A stretch of DNA of 64,000 nucleotides from Bettongia penicillata ogilbyi (Eukaryota > Chordata > Mammalia > Diprotodontia > Potoroidae). The notes under the pieces are model-generated. The model was not told the origin of the DNA. It saw only the letters and a list, made by a program, of their open reading frames with translations, and searched no databases. The DNA is taken from contig JAJHZJ010000061.1 in assembly GCA_023548195.1 (NCBI GenBank), positions 7,809,374-7,873,373 of the forward strand. The letters are read 5' to 3'. This document shows positions 24,525-35,574 of this stretch, one piece after another; within the stretch, counting starts at the first letter, position 1, and every line of letters starts with the position of its first letter. A program made the translations under genes and the position numbers.

Positions 24525-24860
24525 AGTTCATTCCACTTTTGGAAAGGTCAGAGCTGTTAGGAAGTTATTCCTGATATCCAGCTAAAACGTGTTTCTTGTT
24601 ATATCCCCTACCCATGACTCCTACTGCTTTGCTCTCTGCCCTTTGGAGTCTAGTCCTTCAATACCACAGCTGACCTCAAAGTATCCATGACCCCTCTATC
24701 TTGTCTCTTCCAAGTTAAATACCCCCATTTTCTTCAATAGATCTTTGCATGGCATAGTCTCTAGTCTCTTCACCAGGACCTGATCAAGCATCCTTTGAAC
24801 CCACTCCAGTTTCCTCTAATTTGAAGGGCCTCTAGCCTATCATCAGGTATTCCCCTCTTC
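24525..24860 (-). mobile_element. CR1/L3 LINE 3' region, antisense
   Basis: Antisense of the CR1/L3 end: 'gttaggaagttattcctgat', 'tttgctctctgccctttgga', 'ttcttcaatagatctttgca'. It parallels 55210-55830. Confidence 0.65.
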
Positions 24861-25860
24861 TCCTAGACAACATGCTTTCAACCTCTTGCCATGGAACTCA
24901 CCAATGAACTACTGTTGTATCACTGTAGTAGACAAGGCCTGACTCAAACTGACCTAATAGTTCAGGTTAGAGATTCAAACAAATGAGATCATTTAACATT
25001 TAACAAAAGATGATATATTTAGCTAGGACTTGGAAAGAATATTCAGCAAGGATACAGCACTGGTCTAGTCCAGTGATTTAGTTCAATCAGCTATGGAAAA
25101 TCCATCAAGTTTGAGAAGTACTGACTTTTCTCAAAGACTGGCCTCTTTTATGCCCTTAGGGAACCAGGAAGTCACTTCAATCAATGAAGCCTTAGCTCTG
25201 TGTTCATCAAGTCTCAGAGATGAGTTCTTTGCTTTTTAGAGAAAAAAAAAAACTTAGCCTAACCTACATGGTAGGGGACTTATGTGGGCTTGAATACTAC
25301 CCATACAAATCTCCTCCCAGTATCCACTACTAGAATCTAGTCTGTTTAGTCTTCAGAGTCAGGCTGTCTTGGATCTGCCCTATCTTATCATTACCTGAAA
25401 CCAGACAAAAGGCTGAACCTCATTATAATTTGGACCTGGATCAGGGATCTCTACAACTCTTGTCAGAAGCAACCAGTAGGATAAGCCTTGCTCCCTTACA
25501 AAGAAAGAGACTGCTCTAGCTCCTACCAGGGACCTAAACCCTGCCCTCAGTGACATCTATGAGTAAACTTAGAGTACAAGACTCAAGTATCCCCTGCCTT
25601 TCCTACTGATCCCAGGCTACCATTCATGACCTAGCAACACTGCTCCAGACAGCAGCTATCCAAGTTGTCTGGGCATCATTCCAAATTATATCATCAGCTA
25701 CCATGAATTCCAGTCCTGTCTTCCAATGGGAGAGTAGAAATCTTCAGTTGAAAACCTAGTCACATCTGGAGATTGATGAACGGAGTTTTCTCACAATTAT
25801 ACATCTTAAGCAACCCATATCTCTTACCTGAAAACAATCCATTATTGGTCAATTGGTTAT
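24861..25860. other. Unassigned intergenic DNA
   Basis: No exon and no clear repeat. It may hold the left part of the LTR-like block that follows. Confidence 0.3.
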
Positions 25861-26215
25861 TGTTTCTATGTTTTGTTCATTGGATACAGCCCCTTGGGGG
25901 GAGTGAGACACCTTTTTTTTCTGATTTCAGGATATGTTCACTCTCAATGTGGAAATGCTCTCATTTTCCCTCCAATTAGAAATCAGATCATCTAATGTTG
26001 TATCCTGGTTTGTATCCTGTTAATTTTTTTCTTTTAATTAATCAGTCCTATTTTTAATATATAAAAATCTGTCTCCTTCTACATTCAGGGTTCAGTGCCA
26101 GAGTTGAGGAAGTATGTATGCAGTTGGCATGCATCGCTTAATAAACTGACATTCTCAGAAGCTCAAACCTTTGTTTCCTCAGTCATTTCATCTTTCGCCT
26201 GCCACACACTTCAGG
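25861..26215 (+). mobile_element. Possible LTR 3' part
   Basis: 'gcatcgcttaataaactgac', then 'aaacctttgtttcctcagtc' and a 'cctgccacaca' end resemble an LTR polyadenylation region and U5. No terminal repeat partner or retroviral gene is present. Confidence 0.35.
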
Positions 26216-26264
26216 GATAAGGTTCAGTTATTCTCCTCATGCTAAGGGAGTTACGATCTACTTC

Positions 26265-26500
26265 AAAAAGTAACAACAGCTCACATTGGTACAGTGCATT
26301 AAAGTGTGCAAAGCATTTTCTTTACAACATCCTTGTGTGAGGAGTATTGTAAATATTGTTATTCTTATGTTATAGATGGGAAATTGAGGCCAAGAGCAGT
26401 TAAATGGTCTGCTCAAACTCACACGACTAGTTAAGTGCCAGAGTTAGAGGTCAGGCCTTTCCTGATTCCAATCATTTCCTCTGCACCGTACTGCTTTTAA
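26265..26500 (-). mobile_element. Marsupial SINE
   Basis: 'cacattggtacagtgcatta', 'aaagtgtgcaaagcattttc', 'gatgggaaattgaggccaag', 'gccagagttagaggtcaggc'. Confidence 0.65.
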
Positions 26501-27570
26501 GAGGACTTTTCAAAGGTTCTTACTGTTTGCTAGCCTCTGCAGTCACCAGGAGTCAAGAGTTTTTTTAAACCTAATAGGATCAGTCTTCAATTCCTTATAG
26601 GTAAATTTCCCCTTCAAATTAAAGCTGATGGGGGAAAGGACTTAGTGATTGCTTTTCAGTGAGCCTTATGGAGTCGGCATTAGTGCTTGAGGAGATGGAG
26701 CGACTGATTAACCCTCTGGCCCATTAAAAATAACCATAACTATTGGTCTCAAGAAAACCCTTGAAGTGTTTGAGTCTCTTTATTTTCCTGTTCCCTCCAC
26801 AGGATGGCATATTTTAAAATCCAAGTGAACACAATAAAAACCATAATTATGTTATTTTCCTAGAGCTTAAGTACAGCTCTAAAGTCATCTAGCATAATTC
26901 ACTACTTGATAGATGATTCCACCCAATAACATCCCCAACTGATGTTCATCAGGCCTTTACTTAAATACTTTCAGGGACAAGTCAGAGCGAACTGACTCAG
27001 AGTCCTACTCTCTCAGCCACCAGAACTTAAGAAGGGGCAAATGCACTGGTATGTGCAATTGATCTCATTACAAGGTAAGAAGGAAAAGAGACAAAGAAAG
27101 TAAAGTCAAATTACAAACTTAAGAAATCTAGTCTTCTACTGAGGAAGGGAATGACCTTGGGTTCTGGAAGCAGAAACGTAGCAGATCCTTCTAGACTGGA
27201 AATATTGAGCATGGGCCTGGTAATCAATTGTGTCCATTGAACAAAGAGAGACTAGCAAAGTTTAGAGGGGTTCATCACCATAGCCCACTAGGTAATTTTT
27301 TTTACAGTCAAAGCAAATCATCTACAAAAGATTGTTATCTGCCTTAGTAGATGGAGCATCCAAATGGTTAAACTCACAGATTCTAAAAGTGCTAAAATAT
27401 TCACCTACTGAACAAAGAAAACAGCTATACACACCAGCACTCATATCTACCTATGTACCTCTTCATTTTGTTTGGCTTTGTATTTTTTTTTTTACTAGCT
27501 CACCTCCTCCACTAGATAACATAAATTTCTTTAGATGCCTGGGCATTATAACAACCTTGATTAATGCTTA
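26501..27570. other. Unassigned intergenic DNA
   Basis: No gene, repeat family or regulatory signal that I can support. Confidence 0.35.
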
Positions 27571-27574
27571 TTCA

Positions 27575-27700
27575 ATTAAATTCAAGCTAACAAGCATTTA
27601 TTGAGTACCTCCTATGTGCCAGGCATTACGCTAGGAACTATGGTACAAAGACAAGAACAGTCTCTGTCGTCAAGGAGCATATGTCATATTGAATGCTATT
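27575..27700 (-). mobile_element. L2 3' end fragment, antisense
   Basis: 'aagcatttattgagtacctc', 'ctatgtgccaggcattacgc', 'gtcgtcaaggagcatatgtc'. Confidence 0.8.
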
Positions 27701-27861
27701 CTTCTAGCCAAGTTGACTGGACAACCCTCCACAATGACCACATGACTTACATGTCAGACTGAAATATGATGCAATACTGGAATTTCAGGTCATTGATTTG
27801 GCTACATGGCATGAACTTTGGTTAGCTATGAATACAATATATCAAAGAGCATAGTACTTAA

Positions 27862-27886
27862 NNNNNNNNNNNNNNNNNNNNNNNNN
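27862..27886. other. Assembly gap (25 N)
   Basis: A run of 25 undetermined bases. Its true length is unknown. Confidence 1.
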
Positions 27887-29395
27887 CCAGAAAGCCAATA
27901 GGTTAGTGTAGTTCTAATTTATAGAACCAAGAAGTTCTTCAAAATCATCTCTTTCAGTGTTGTATTATGGCTTATGAGTTCCAAGATAGAAAGACTCAAC
28001 TATGAAGGCATTTAATTTTGTCATTGTAACCCTATCAGACTGACTTTTGAACTAGAGAAAGTCCAGTGAATTTTTTTGATCCCTTACTAATGAAAATGCA
28101 AACTTTCTAGGCAGATAAAAGTTTTTTTTGTTTTTTTTTTTGCTGAAAACAGTGAAAAGAAAAAAAGGATCCATTTGCAATACATAATCTATCTCTTGTT
28201 TACAAAATTTCCATTGAAATGTCATTTGTATAACTATATAGTCCACACAGAGATAGCCATCACCTTGGTTTGCTTTGAAGAGGCCATCTTTGCCTTGGAT
28301 TCAACCCAAGTCAAGTCATTAATATTTGCTCAGGATGGAGGAACTTTTAAATTTACTGGAATATTAGGATATGGAACTATTCATAGGTAGCTGACTAATG
28401 ATTAAGCCAATCAGAGCTGGATATGTTAGTCCTTCACGGGGATGATTCATTCTTCAGGTCTATGTAATACACATGGACTCCTTTTTTAGGGTGACTGTGA
28501 TTAACCATTTTGCCACTACCACAAAACCAATGAATACTTCTTAACTCCATCTTGTCCCTTTCCTCATTACCATTCCCCCCACCATTTCCCCAAGGGAAAA
28601 TTCTTGACAATGGACACTCATTTGGAAGCCATTATATACCTGGAAGGACTAGAAATTATATTATTTATCTCTACTTACCTTATAAATTATCCAGAATGCA
28701 GTGATTTTGTGTGAAAATAACACATACTGTTTTAGCACTCCCCTTCCATTTCACTTTCATGGGAGTTATGGTCAAGAATATCATTTATTATTTGATAGCC
28801 AGTAATGAGCATTTAAGACTTATTTCCTATGAAATAAAAATTTGTTTCTGCCAGTAATAATAGGGGACAATCAGTGGCATTAAATCGGTGGTGGACTGAT
28901 GTTTTTTAAAAGGTGCTTCCCCCCTAATTACTTGGCATCCTCTATTGGTTGGAGTTTGAAGATGAAGGAGGAAAATGCAGAATAACATTACTTGTATATA
29001 TGAACATTACAAATATATAATTCCTCTAATAAAGACCACACCCTGCTTTCCTGACCAAATATGTCACTTATGCACACTATATTCTGTTGAGTGGAACGGT
29101 TGGCTTTTCTCTTCCTATATAAAATACACAGTAACAAAGCATAACTTACAGGATGCTTTACATCTAGCCATTTTTGTTGGGAAGTATTCAATAAAAGGGA
29201 ATTTTAATAAAGTCCATTTTTCTTCATTGTGCTATGCCTTAGAAGGCTGTATTATGATGAAGCTTTATCATTCATATGTGATGACTTATCACAAAAGGAA
29301 TACTTGAATGTCACAGAGAGGAGCAATTTTCTGGCATTGAAAATACTTTTTAAAAGTACCTTTTGTTGTATTCCTTGCATATGTTGTACCCACTG
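27887..29395. other. AT-rich, apparently non-repetitive block
   Basis: About 1.5 kb in which I recognise no SINE, L1, L2 or CR1 segment, unlike nearly everything around it. The several frames of 60-110 codons have no consistent splice context. It is a possible unique or conserved non-coding segment. Confidence 0.35.
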
Positions 29396-29397
29396 TA

Positions 29398-29625
29398 AGT
29401 TGTTCAGTCATTTCTGTTGCGTTCAGCTCTTCGTGACCCCATTTTGGTTTTTCTTGGTAGAGAAAATGGAGTGTTTTGCCATTTGTTTCTCTAACTCATT
29501 TTTGTAGGTGAGTAAACAGAGGCAAACAGAATGTTGTGACTTGCCCGGGGTCATACAGCTAGCAAATGTCTGAGGGATAGGTTTGGACTCAGATACTATT
29601 AACTGCCCCACTTAGCTGCCCCATC
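29398..29625 (-). mobile_element. Marsupial tRNA-derived SINE
   Basis: 'gttgttcagtcatttctgtt', 'cttcgtgaccccattttggt', 'gacttgcccggggtcataca', 'ctgccccacttagctgcccc'. Confidence 0.85.
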
Positions 29626-29739
29626 CACTGTATCTGATCCTGTTTAAAAAAAAAACAACAACAACAGCAGCAACTCTATATTTGGAAGCTGGACCAGTTC
29701 TGCTATCTCTTTGTTGCTGTCTTCTCTGTCAAAAATAAT

Positions 29740-30712
29740 GAAGGACCTTTGGACTGGAGAAATAGAACAAAAGTGGCAGATAGGAAATTGATAATCAATA
29801 TAAACAAAGAGCTACTGAGAGAATACCCAACTGATGAAATCAAGTCACCTAGTTCAGATGAACTATATCTTCAGGTACTGAAGGACCTGAAAGATGTAAT
29901 TGCTCATTCACTGCAAGTGATATTTCAAAGATGTAGAAACTGGGAGAAATACCTCAGGAGACGGTTATATGTTCCAATTTCCCAGAAAAGGGAAGAGAGT
30001 GGAGTCTGTAAACTTCACAGTTAACTGAGGTTGACTTTGATTTATTCTAGAATGTATTATTAAAGAAATGGTTAATGAATGTCTAGAAAAGGAAGTAGCA
30101 ACTGCAAAGACCCAATAAGGCTTCAGAAAGAACCATGCCAGATTCAGCTTTTTTCCTCTTTGGAAGGAGCTTCTAGACTGGTAGAAACAAAAAGTGCCAT
30201 AGCTCTAGCTTACCTAGATTTTAACACGCCTTTTTACAAAGAATCTCATACTTTTTCTTATGGAAAAGACGGAAAAATATGGGCTAATAGTACAGCTAGA
30301 TAGAGATAGAACCTGACCCAGGGAGGAGTCATCAATGGTTCTATGACATCTTGGAAAGAGGTCTACAGTAGAGTAGCCCAAGCATCGGTGATTGGACTTA
30401 TGCCATTTAACCTCTTTACACTGACTTGGATAAAAGGATAGAAAACACACTTGTCACATTTACAGATGACACAAAGCTGGGAGAGATAACCGATGTCCTC
30501 AATGACAGAGTCAGATCCAAAAAGATTTTGACAAGCCAGAATATCAGGCTGAATAAGGTAAGATAGAATTTAATAAGGATAAAAGTAAGATCTGATGTTT
30601 GGCTTCCAGAAATCACCTTCACAATTTTACAAGTTGGGGAGAAATTTATTAGCCAGAAGTTTATGTGAAAAAAGATCTTAGAGGAGTTTAGTGGACTGCA
30701 AACTTTATGTGT
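29740..30712 (+). mobile_element. CR1/L3 LINE, reverse transcriptase part
   Basis: The order matches a CR1-clade (L3-type) ORF: 'tgatatttcaaagatgtaga', 'attattaaagaaatggttaa', 'gcttacctagattttaacac' (the D of RT motif A) and 'tttacagatgacacaaagct', read as 'FTDDTK' where the family has 'FADDTK'. Short broken frames are what remains of the polyprotein. Confidence 0.75.
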
Positions 30713-30743
30713 GCATATATATCACGTATATACACACATATAA
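30713..30743. repeat. Short (TA/CA)n tract
   Basis: TATA/CACA dinucleotides just before the SINE insertion. Confidence 0.7.
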
Positions 30744-31050
30744 GGAGCAGCTAGGTGGTGCAGTGGATAGAGCACCAGTGCAGGAGTCAGGAGGACATGA
30801 GTTCAAATTCACCTCAGATACTTGACACTCACTAGCTGTGTGACCTTGGGCAAGTCATTTAATCCCAAATGCCTCATCCTGGGTCATCTCCAGTCATCCT
30901 GATGAATATCTGGTCACTGGATTCAGATGACTCTGGAGGAGAAGTGAGGCTGGTGACCTGCACAGCCCTCTCTCACTCAAAACAAAGTCAAGTGCAAGTC
31001 ATGTCATCATTTCTCTGATGGCATGGTCTTCGGCAATGGAGGATTAACAC
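30744..31050 (+). mobile_element. Full-length composite marsupial SINE
   Basis: This is the best copy of the composite family in the window. It has the head 'gcagctaggtggtgcagtgg', then 'tgagttcaaattcacctcag', 'gaccttgggcaagtcattta', a second module 'tcatcctgggtcatctccag', 'gaggctggtgacctgcacag' and 'gtgcaagtcatgtcatcatt'. A CA-rich tail follows. It sits inside the CR1/L3 copy. Confidence 0.85.
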
Positions 31051-31142
31051 ACACACATACACACATATTATATATGTGTATATATGCACATATACATACA
31101 CACGCATGCATATATACACGCACACACACACACATATATGTA
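31050..31142. repeat. (CA)n/(TA)n simple repeat
   Basis: CA- and TATG-rich tail that directly follows the SINE 3' end, so it probably grew from the SINE tail. Confidence 0.9.
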
Positions 31143-31322
31143 TGTCATTGGGACTCTTCGTTTGGATAGGTGAGCTTTCAGCTTAGAAAGGGCATTGATA
31201 ACCTAGGAAGTATACAGAGACGGTGAAGGGCTTCAAGTCCACACCATACAAAGTTTGGTTGAAGGAAGACAGAGTGTTTAATCTAGAGAAAACGTGGGGG
31301 CGCAGGAGGAGGGTGGCATGAT
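31143..31322 (+). mobile_element. CR1/L3 LINE, continued
   Basis: 'gaagggcttcaagtccacac', then 'gtttaatctagagaaaacgt'. This is the stretch that precedes the 3' end of the same CR1/L3 copy. Confidence 0.65.
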
Positions 31323-31543
31323 TTGTTGTTGCCTACTCCTATCCAACTCTTCATGACCCTGTCCACCATACCAACCATGGAATTTTCTTGGCAAAGATAC
31401 TGAAGGGGTTTGCCATTTCCTTCTCCAGGGGATTAAGGCCATCAAAGGTTAAGTGACTTGCCCAGGGTCACTGGTTAGTATCTGCAGCCAATTTCGAAGT
31501 CAGATCATCCTAACTTCGGGCCCAGTCTACTTAGCAGCCTGTG
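31323..31543 (-). mobile_element. Marsupial tRNA-derived SINE
   Basis: 'ttgttgttgcctactcctat', 'gggtttgccatttccttctc', 'aggttaagtgacttgcccag'. Inserted in the CR1/L3 copy. Confidence 0.75.
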
Positions 31544-31850
31544 GAATGATAGCTGTCTTTAAATATTTAAAGGGCTGTCATGTGGAAAAGATGGCCCAAG
31601 AAAATTTATTCTACACTGCCCCAGCAGGGCAGAATCAGGGTCATTGGGAGGATGTAACAGAGACACAAATTTAGGTCTGATGTCAGAATAAATTTCCTCC
31701 AATTAGAGGTCTCAAGGGGAGAATGAATCATCATTTGTTTTGCTATCTTAACACGAGAATCCCTTTTGGTGTATAGGTTGGACCAGATGGTTGATGAGGT
31801 CACTTTGAACTCTGAAATTCTGACATTCTGTGAAACTTTAGAGAAGTTGT
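31544..31850 (+). mobile_element. CR1/L3 LINE 3' end
   Basis: 'gatagctgtctttaaatatt', 'taggtctgatgtcagaataa', 'ggttggaccagatggttgat', 'gacattctgtgaaac'. A standard L3-type end. Confidence 0.75.
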
Positions 31851-33172
31851 TTCATTTCATGGGACCTTCCCCATTCCTTCATTTATAAAATGAGGGTCAG
31901 ATTGCCTGAGGCCTCTTTATTCTAGGATTCTGTGTTGCAGGTGGGTGGCAGCCCACCTGGCCCCTATCATCACTGCTGATTCTGCCAGAGAGTAAGAGCT
32001 GCTTGATGCAGCACTCATTTTTACTCAGCTTGCTGGAAAAGAAGAACCCATTCTTTATAGCTATGGAATTTGTTGTAACCCTCAAACCTGTCAGAGATCA
32101 GAGTATAGGGCTCCTTTTTTTTTTTTTTTTTTTTTTTAAATATTTATTTATTTATTTAATTTTTTACATTCATTTTCACAAAATTTTGGGTTCCAAATTT
32201 TCTCCTCTTTTATTCCCCTCCCCCCCACCCCAATACCCCAAGCAATTTAATTTTCCCTATCTCCAATCTACCCTCTCTTCTGTCATCCCTCCCTTCTCTT
32301 GTCTCCATCTTCTCTTTTCTCCTGTAGGGACAGATGACTTTCTATTCCTCATTAACTGTATGTCTTCTTTCCTAGTAGCAACAACAATACTAAACAGTTG
32401 TTCCTAAAACTTTGAGTTCCAAATTCTTCCCATCCCTCCCTCCCACCCATTCCCTTTGGGAAGGCAGGTAATTCAATATAGGCCATATCTGTGTAGTTTT
32501 GCAAATGACTTCCCTGATAGTCGTGTTGTGTAAGACTAACTGAATTACCCTCCATCCTACCCTGCCCCTCATTGTTTCTCTTCTGTCTTTTGATCCTGTC
32601 CCTCCCCAAGAGTGTTGACTTCAAATTGCTCCCTCCTCCCTTTGCCCTCCCTTCCATCATCCCCCCCCCCCTTGCTTATCTCCTTCTCCCACACTTTCCT
32701 GTATTGTAAGATAGGTTTTCATACCAAGATGAGTGTGCATTTTATTCCTTCCTTTAGTCAAATGTGATGAGGGTAAACTTCTTGTTTTGTTTTTTTTTTC
32801 TCAGCTCTCCTCTTTATCCCTCTACTAAAAAGTCTCCTACTTGCCCCTTAAATGACATATAATTACCCCATTCCATTTCATCCTCTTTCCTCCCACTACA
32901 TTTCTCTCTCACCATTTGCCTTAATTTCTTTTAACATTTGGTCCCATCCTATTCAATTCAATCTGTGCTTTCTGTCTCTGTATGTGTGTGCATGTGTGTA
33001 TGTGTGTGTGCATGCATGCGTGTACATGTGTGTGTATGGACCCACCAACTACCCAGATACTGAAAAGTTTTAAGAGTTACAAATATGGTCTTTCCATGTA
33101 GGAATGTAAACAGTTCACTTCTGGTAAGTCCCTTAAGACCTCTCTTTGCTGTTTACTTTTTCATGCTTCTTC

Positions 33173-34273
33173 TTATTCTTGTGTTTGAAAGTCAAATTTT
33201 CTTTTCAGCTCTGGTCTTTTCATCAAGAATGCTTGAAAGTCCTCTATTTCATTGAAAGACCATATTTTCCCCTGAAGTATTATACTCAGTTTTGCTGGGT
33301 AGGTGATTCTTGGTTTCAGTCCTAGTTCCTTTGACTTCTGGAATATCTTATTCCACGCCCTTCGATCCCTTAATGTAGAAGCTGCTAGATCTTGAGTTAT
33401 CCTGATTGTATTTCCACAGTACTGGAATTGTTTCTTTCTAGCTGCTTGTAAGATTTTCTCCTTGACCTGGGAATTCTGGAATTTGGCCACAATGTTCCTA
33501 GGAGTTTCTCTTTTTGGATCTTTCTCAGGTGGTGATCGATGGATTCTTTCAATACTTATTTTGCCCTCTGGTTGTAGAATATCAGGGCAGTTTTCCTTGT
33601 TAATTTCATGGAAGATGATATCTAGGCTCTTTTTTTGATCATGACTTTCAGGTAGTCCCATAATTTTTAAATTGTCTCTCCTGGATCTATTTTCCAGGTC
33701 AGTTGGTTTTCCCATGAGATATTTCACATTCTCTTCCATTTTTTCATTCTTTTGGTTTTGTTTGGTGATTTCTTGGTTTCTCGTAAAGTCATTAGCCTCC
33801 ATCTGTTCCATTCTAATTTTGAGAGAACTATTAAATTCAGTGAGCTTTGCAACCTCTTTTTCCATTTGGCTCATTCTGCTTTTGAAAGCATTCTTCTCCT
33901 CATTGGCTTTTTGAACCTCTTTTGCCAATTGAGTGAGCCTATTTTTCAAGGTGTTATTTTCTTCAGCATTTTTTTGGGTCTCCTTTACCAAGGTATTGAC
34001 CCGTTTTTCATGCTTTTCTTGCATCTCTCTCATTTCTCTTCCCAGTTTTTCCTCCACCTATCTAACTTGCTTTTCAAAATCCTTTTTGAGCTCTTCCAAG
34101 GCCTGAGCCCACCTGACATCCCCCTGGGATGTCTGGGGTACCGAGGCCTCGCCCTCCACGTCTTTCCCTGATGGCAAGAATATGTCCTCGTCGTCAGATC
34201 CGATAGTCGGGATCATTTGCATCTGTTTGAAAAAACTCTCTATAGTCTTATTTTTCTTCCCTTTTCTAGGCAT
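33173..34273 (-). pseudogene. L1-type ORF1 of copy A, one nonsense codon
   Basis: A 366-codon ORF1 starting at 'MPRKGKKNKTIESFF'. It has a charged N-terminal part, a long heptad-rich coiled coil (roughly residues 60-190) with repeats such as 'NTLKNRLTQLAKEVQ', then the RRM core with 'LENRSRRDNLKIMGLPE' and a C-terminal domain with 'ITQDLAASTLRDRRAWNKIF' and 'PRITYPAKLSIILQGKIW', as in mammalian L1 ORF1p, an RNA-binding nucleic-acid chaperone. The frame is broken once, at 34058-34060, where TAG replaces the CAG seen in copy B. The rest is open, so the copy is fairly young. A methionine 15 codons upstream (34318) is also in frame, but 'MPRKGKK' aligns with copy B and was chosen as the start. 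Confidence 0.85.
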
Positions 34274-34321
34274 TTCCCAGCCAGTTATTTGACTTCTGAG
34301 ATTCCTCTCCACCCCCACCTA

Positions 34322-34910
34322 GATCCGCCCAGCTAGTGCTTGGGGTCTGAGATTCAAACGGGCTTTCCATGGCAAGTGGCTGCAAATCAATGTGAGCTTT
34401 AGTTCTGGTGCTGGGGTGGGGGCAGGGCCGCCTCCCAGGCTCAGTTCCCTCAGGGGCTTTATGCAGAGACCCTCAGTAATGAATATCCTGCCTGCTGCTG
34501 GGAGAGTCCCAGGCCGCCGCTGCAGCTGCTGCCTCCACCCCCGCCCCCACCTCTTCCTCCACCCGCTTCCTGCCCCCGTCTCTGCCGCTGCTGCTTCCTC
34601 CCGAGGGGGCCCGAGTCTCGGAGACACTCCACTCCCCTCCTCCAGCCCAGCCGTCTCTCTCACTGACCTGTAGCTTCTGTTGGCGGAGGGACTTTCCTGG
34701 CCTCCGGAGCTTCCGTCCCTGAAGCCTGCTCGGATCGGCTTTTCTGGGGCCATGGCCAGGGCAGCGCTGGGGTGAGGTCCGCTTTCTGGGGGCGATGGAC
34801 CCTGTGGACGGCTCTCCAGGGCTCTCTGGAATGGAAATCTCTTCCACTCTGTTTCTGCACACCTTATAGTGATCCAGAAGTTATGGGGATCTCTTTTTAC
34901 ATTAATTCTA
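34322..34910 (-). other. GC-rich leader of HAL1 copy A with open upstream frame
   Basis: The leader is strongly GC- and CpG-rich compared with the AT-rich surroundings. The frame in phase with ORF1 is open from 35011 to a stop at 34319-34321, directly before the in-frame ATG at 34318. A second frame (34862-34473) resembles the leader frame of copy B over 'TRAPSGGSSSGRD' and 'SSRQD'. Real translation is unproven. GC-rich DNA often has open frames by chance. Confidence 0.4.
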
Positions 34911-34954
34911 TGGGCTGTGGGTTTGGAGCTCGTAAACATGCATCTTTCTACTCC

Positions 34955-34963
34955 GCCATCTTG
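34955..34963 (-). promoter_or_regulatory. YY1-type site at the HAL1/L1 5' end
   Basis: 'caagatggcgg' on the minus strand contains the YY1 core. The equivalent site near the start of human L1 sets the transcription start. It lies about 12 bases inside the element. Copy B lacks it because it begins about 25-30 bases further in. Confidence 0.55.
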
Positions 34964-35050
34964 ACTCTGCCCATTAGGGCTCCTTTTAGAACTCACAAAA
35001 TCACTATACAAATTTGCTAAGCAAAGAGAATTATTTGATAGAGCTCATTA

Positions 35051-35325
35051 TGAAGGGCCTCTAGGTGGCTCAGTGGAAAGAATGTTGGGCCTGGAGTCAG
35101 GAAGACCTGAGTTCAAATCTTGTCTCATAAACTTCCTAGCTGTGTGACCCTGGGCAAGTCACTTAAAACTCCCTTTGCCTCAGCTTCCTCAACTATAAAA
35201 TATGAATAACTATAGGTAGGCAACTCCTACCTCCCAGAGTTGATCTTAGGCTTAAATGAGATAATGGTTTTAAAGTGCTCAAGAATGACGCCTGGCACAT
35301 AAAGAGGTACTTAATAAATTCTTTG
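35051..35325 (+). mobile_element. Marsupial tRNA-derived SINE
   Basis: 'ctctaggtggctcagtggaa', 'gacctgagttcaaatcttgt', 'ccctgggcaagtcacttaaa', 'gataatggttttaaagtgct', 'acgcctggcacataaagagg'. Confidence 0.85.
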
Positions 35326-35574
35326 TTTTATCAGTAAATACACTATAGGAGATGTCTTAGATCAGTAATCTACATATAAATCTATCAAAACTTACTCTTA
35401 TATAGTGTAAGAAAAAATGTCTAACAATAATCCTAAAGATAATAGGCTCATAATTATTTCTGTAGAGAGAAACACAAATGATCAACTTTCCTAAGTCCAA
35501 ATGGTTATTCAGTGACATAAGGCCACATAATGAGGCCCTTAAGTAAGAAGAAAAGAGAGTAAGAAAGTCATGTC

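Larger units (their letters stand above)
32119..34974 (-). mobile_element. Near full-length HAL1-type element (ORF1-only L1 derivative), copy A
   Basis: Reading on the minus strand: an L1-like 5' start ('caagatggcggagtagaaag', near 34963), a GC-rich leader to about 34274, one ORF1 (34273-33173), about 1.05 kb without coding capacity, and a T-run at 32119 that is the complement of the A-rich tail. A 13-base target duplication 'tagggctcctttt' flanks it (32106-32118 and 34975-34987). ORF2 is absent, and copy B at 61101 has the same build, so the missing ORF2 is ancestral to both. L1 derivatives of this kind are called HAL1. The subfamily is not determined. Confidence 0.85.

Noticed and set aside
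27301..27345. A candidate last exon of TEX26 on the minus strand near 'ggcagataacaatc'
   Set aside because: In the phase required by exon E it meets a stop almost at once and does not match the family end.
33672..34171. Plus-strand open frames of 80-139 codons
   Set aside because: These are shadows of the minus-strand ORF1 coiled coil of HAL1 copy A. The matching shadow occurs at 61887-62279 in copy B.
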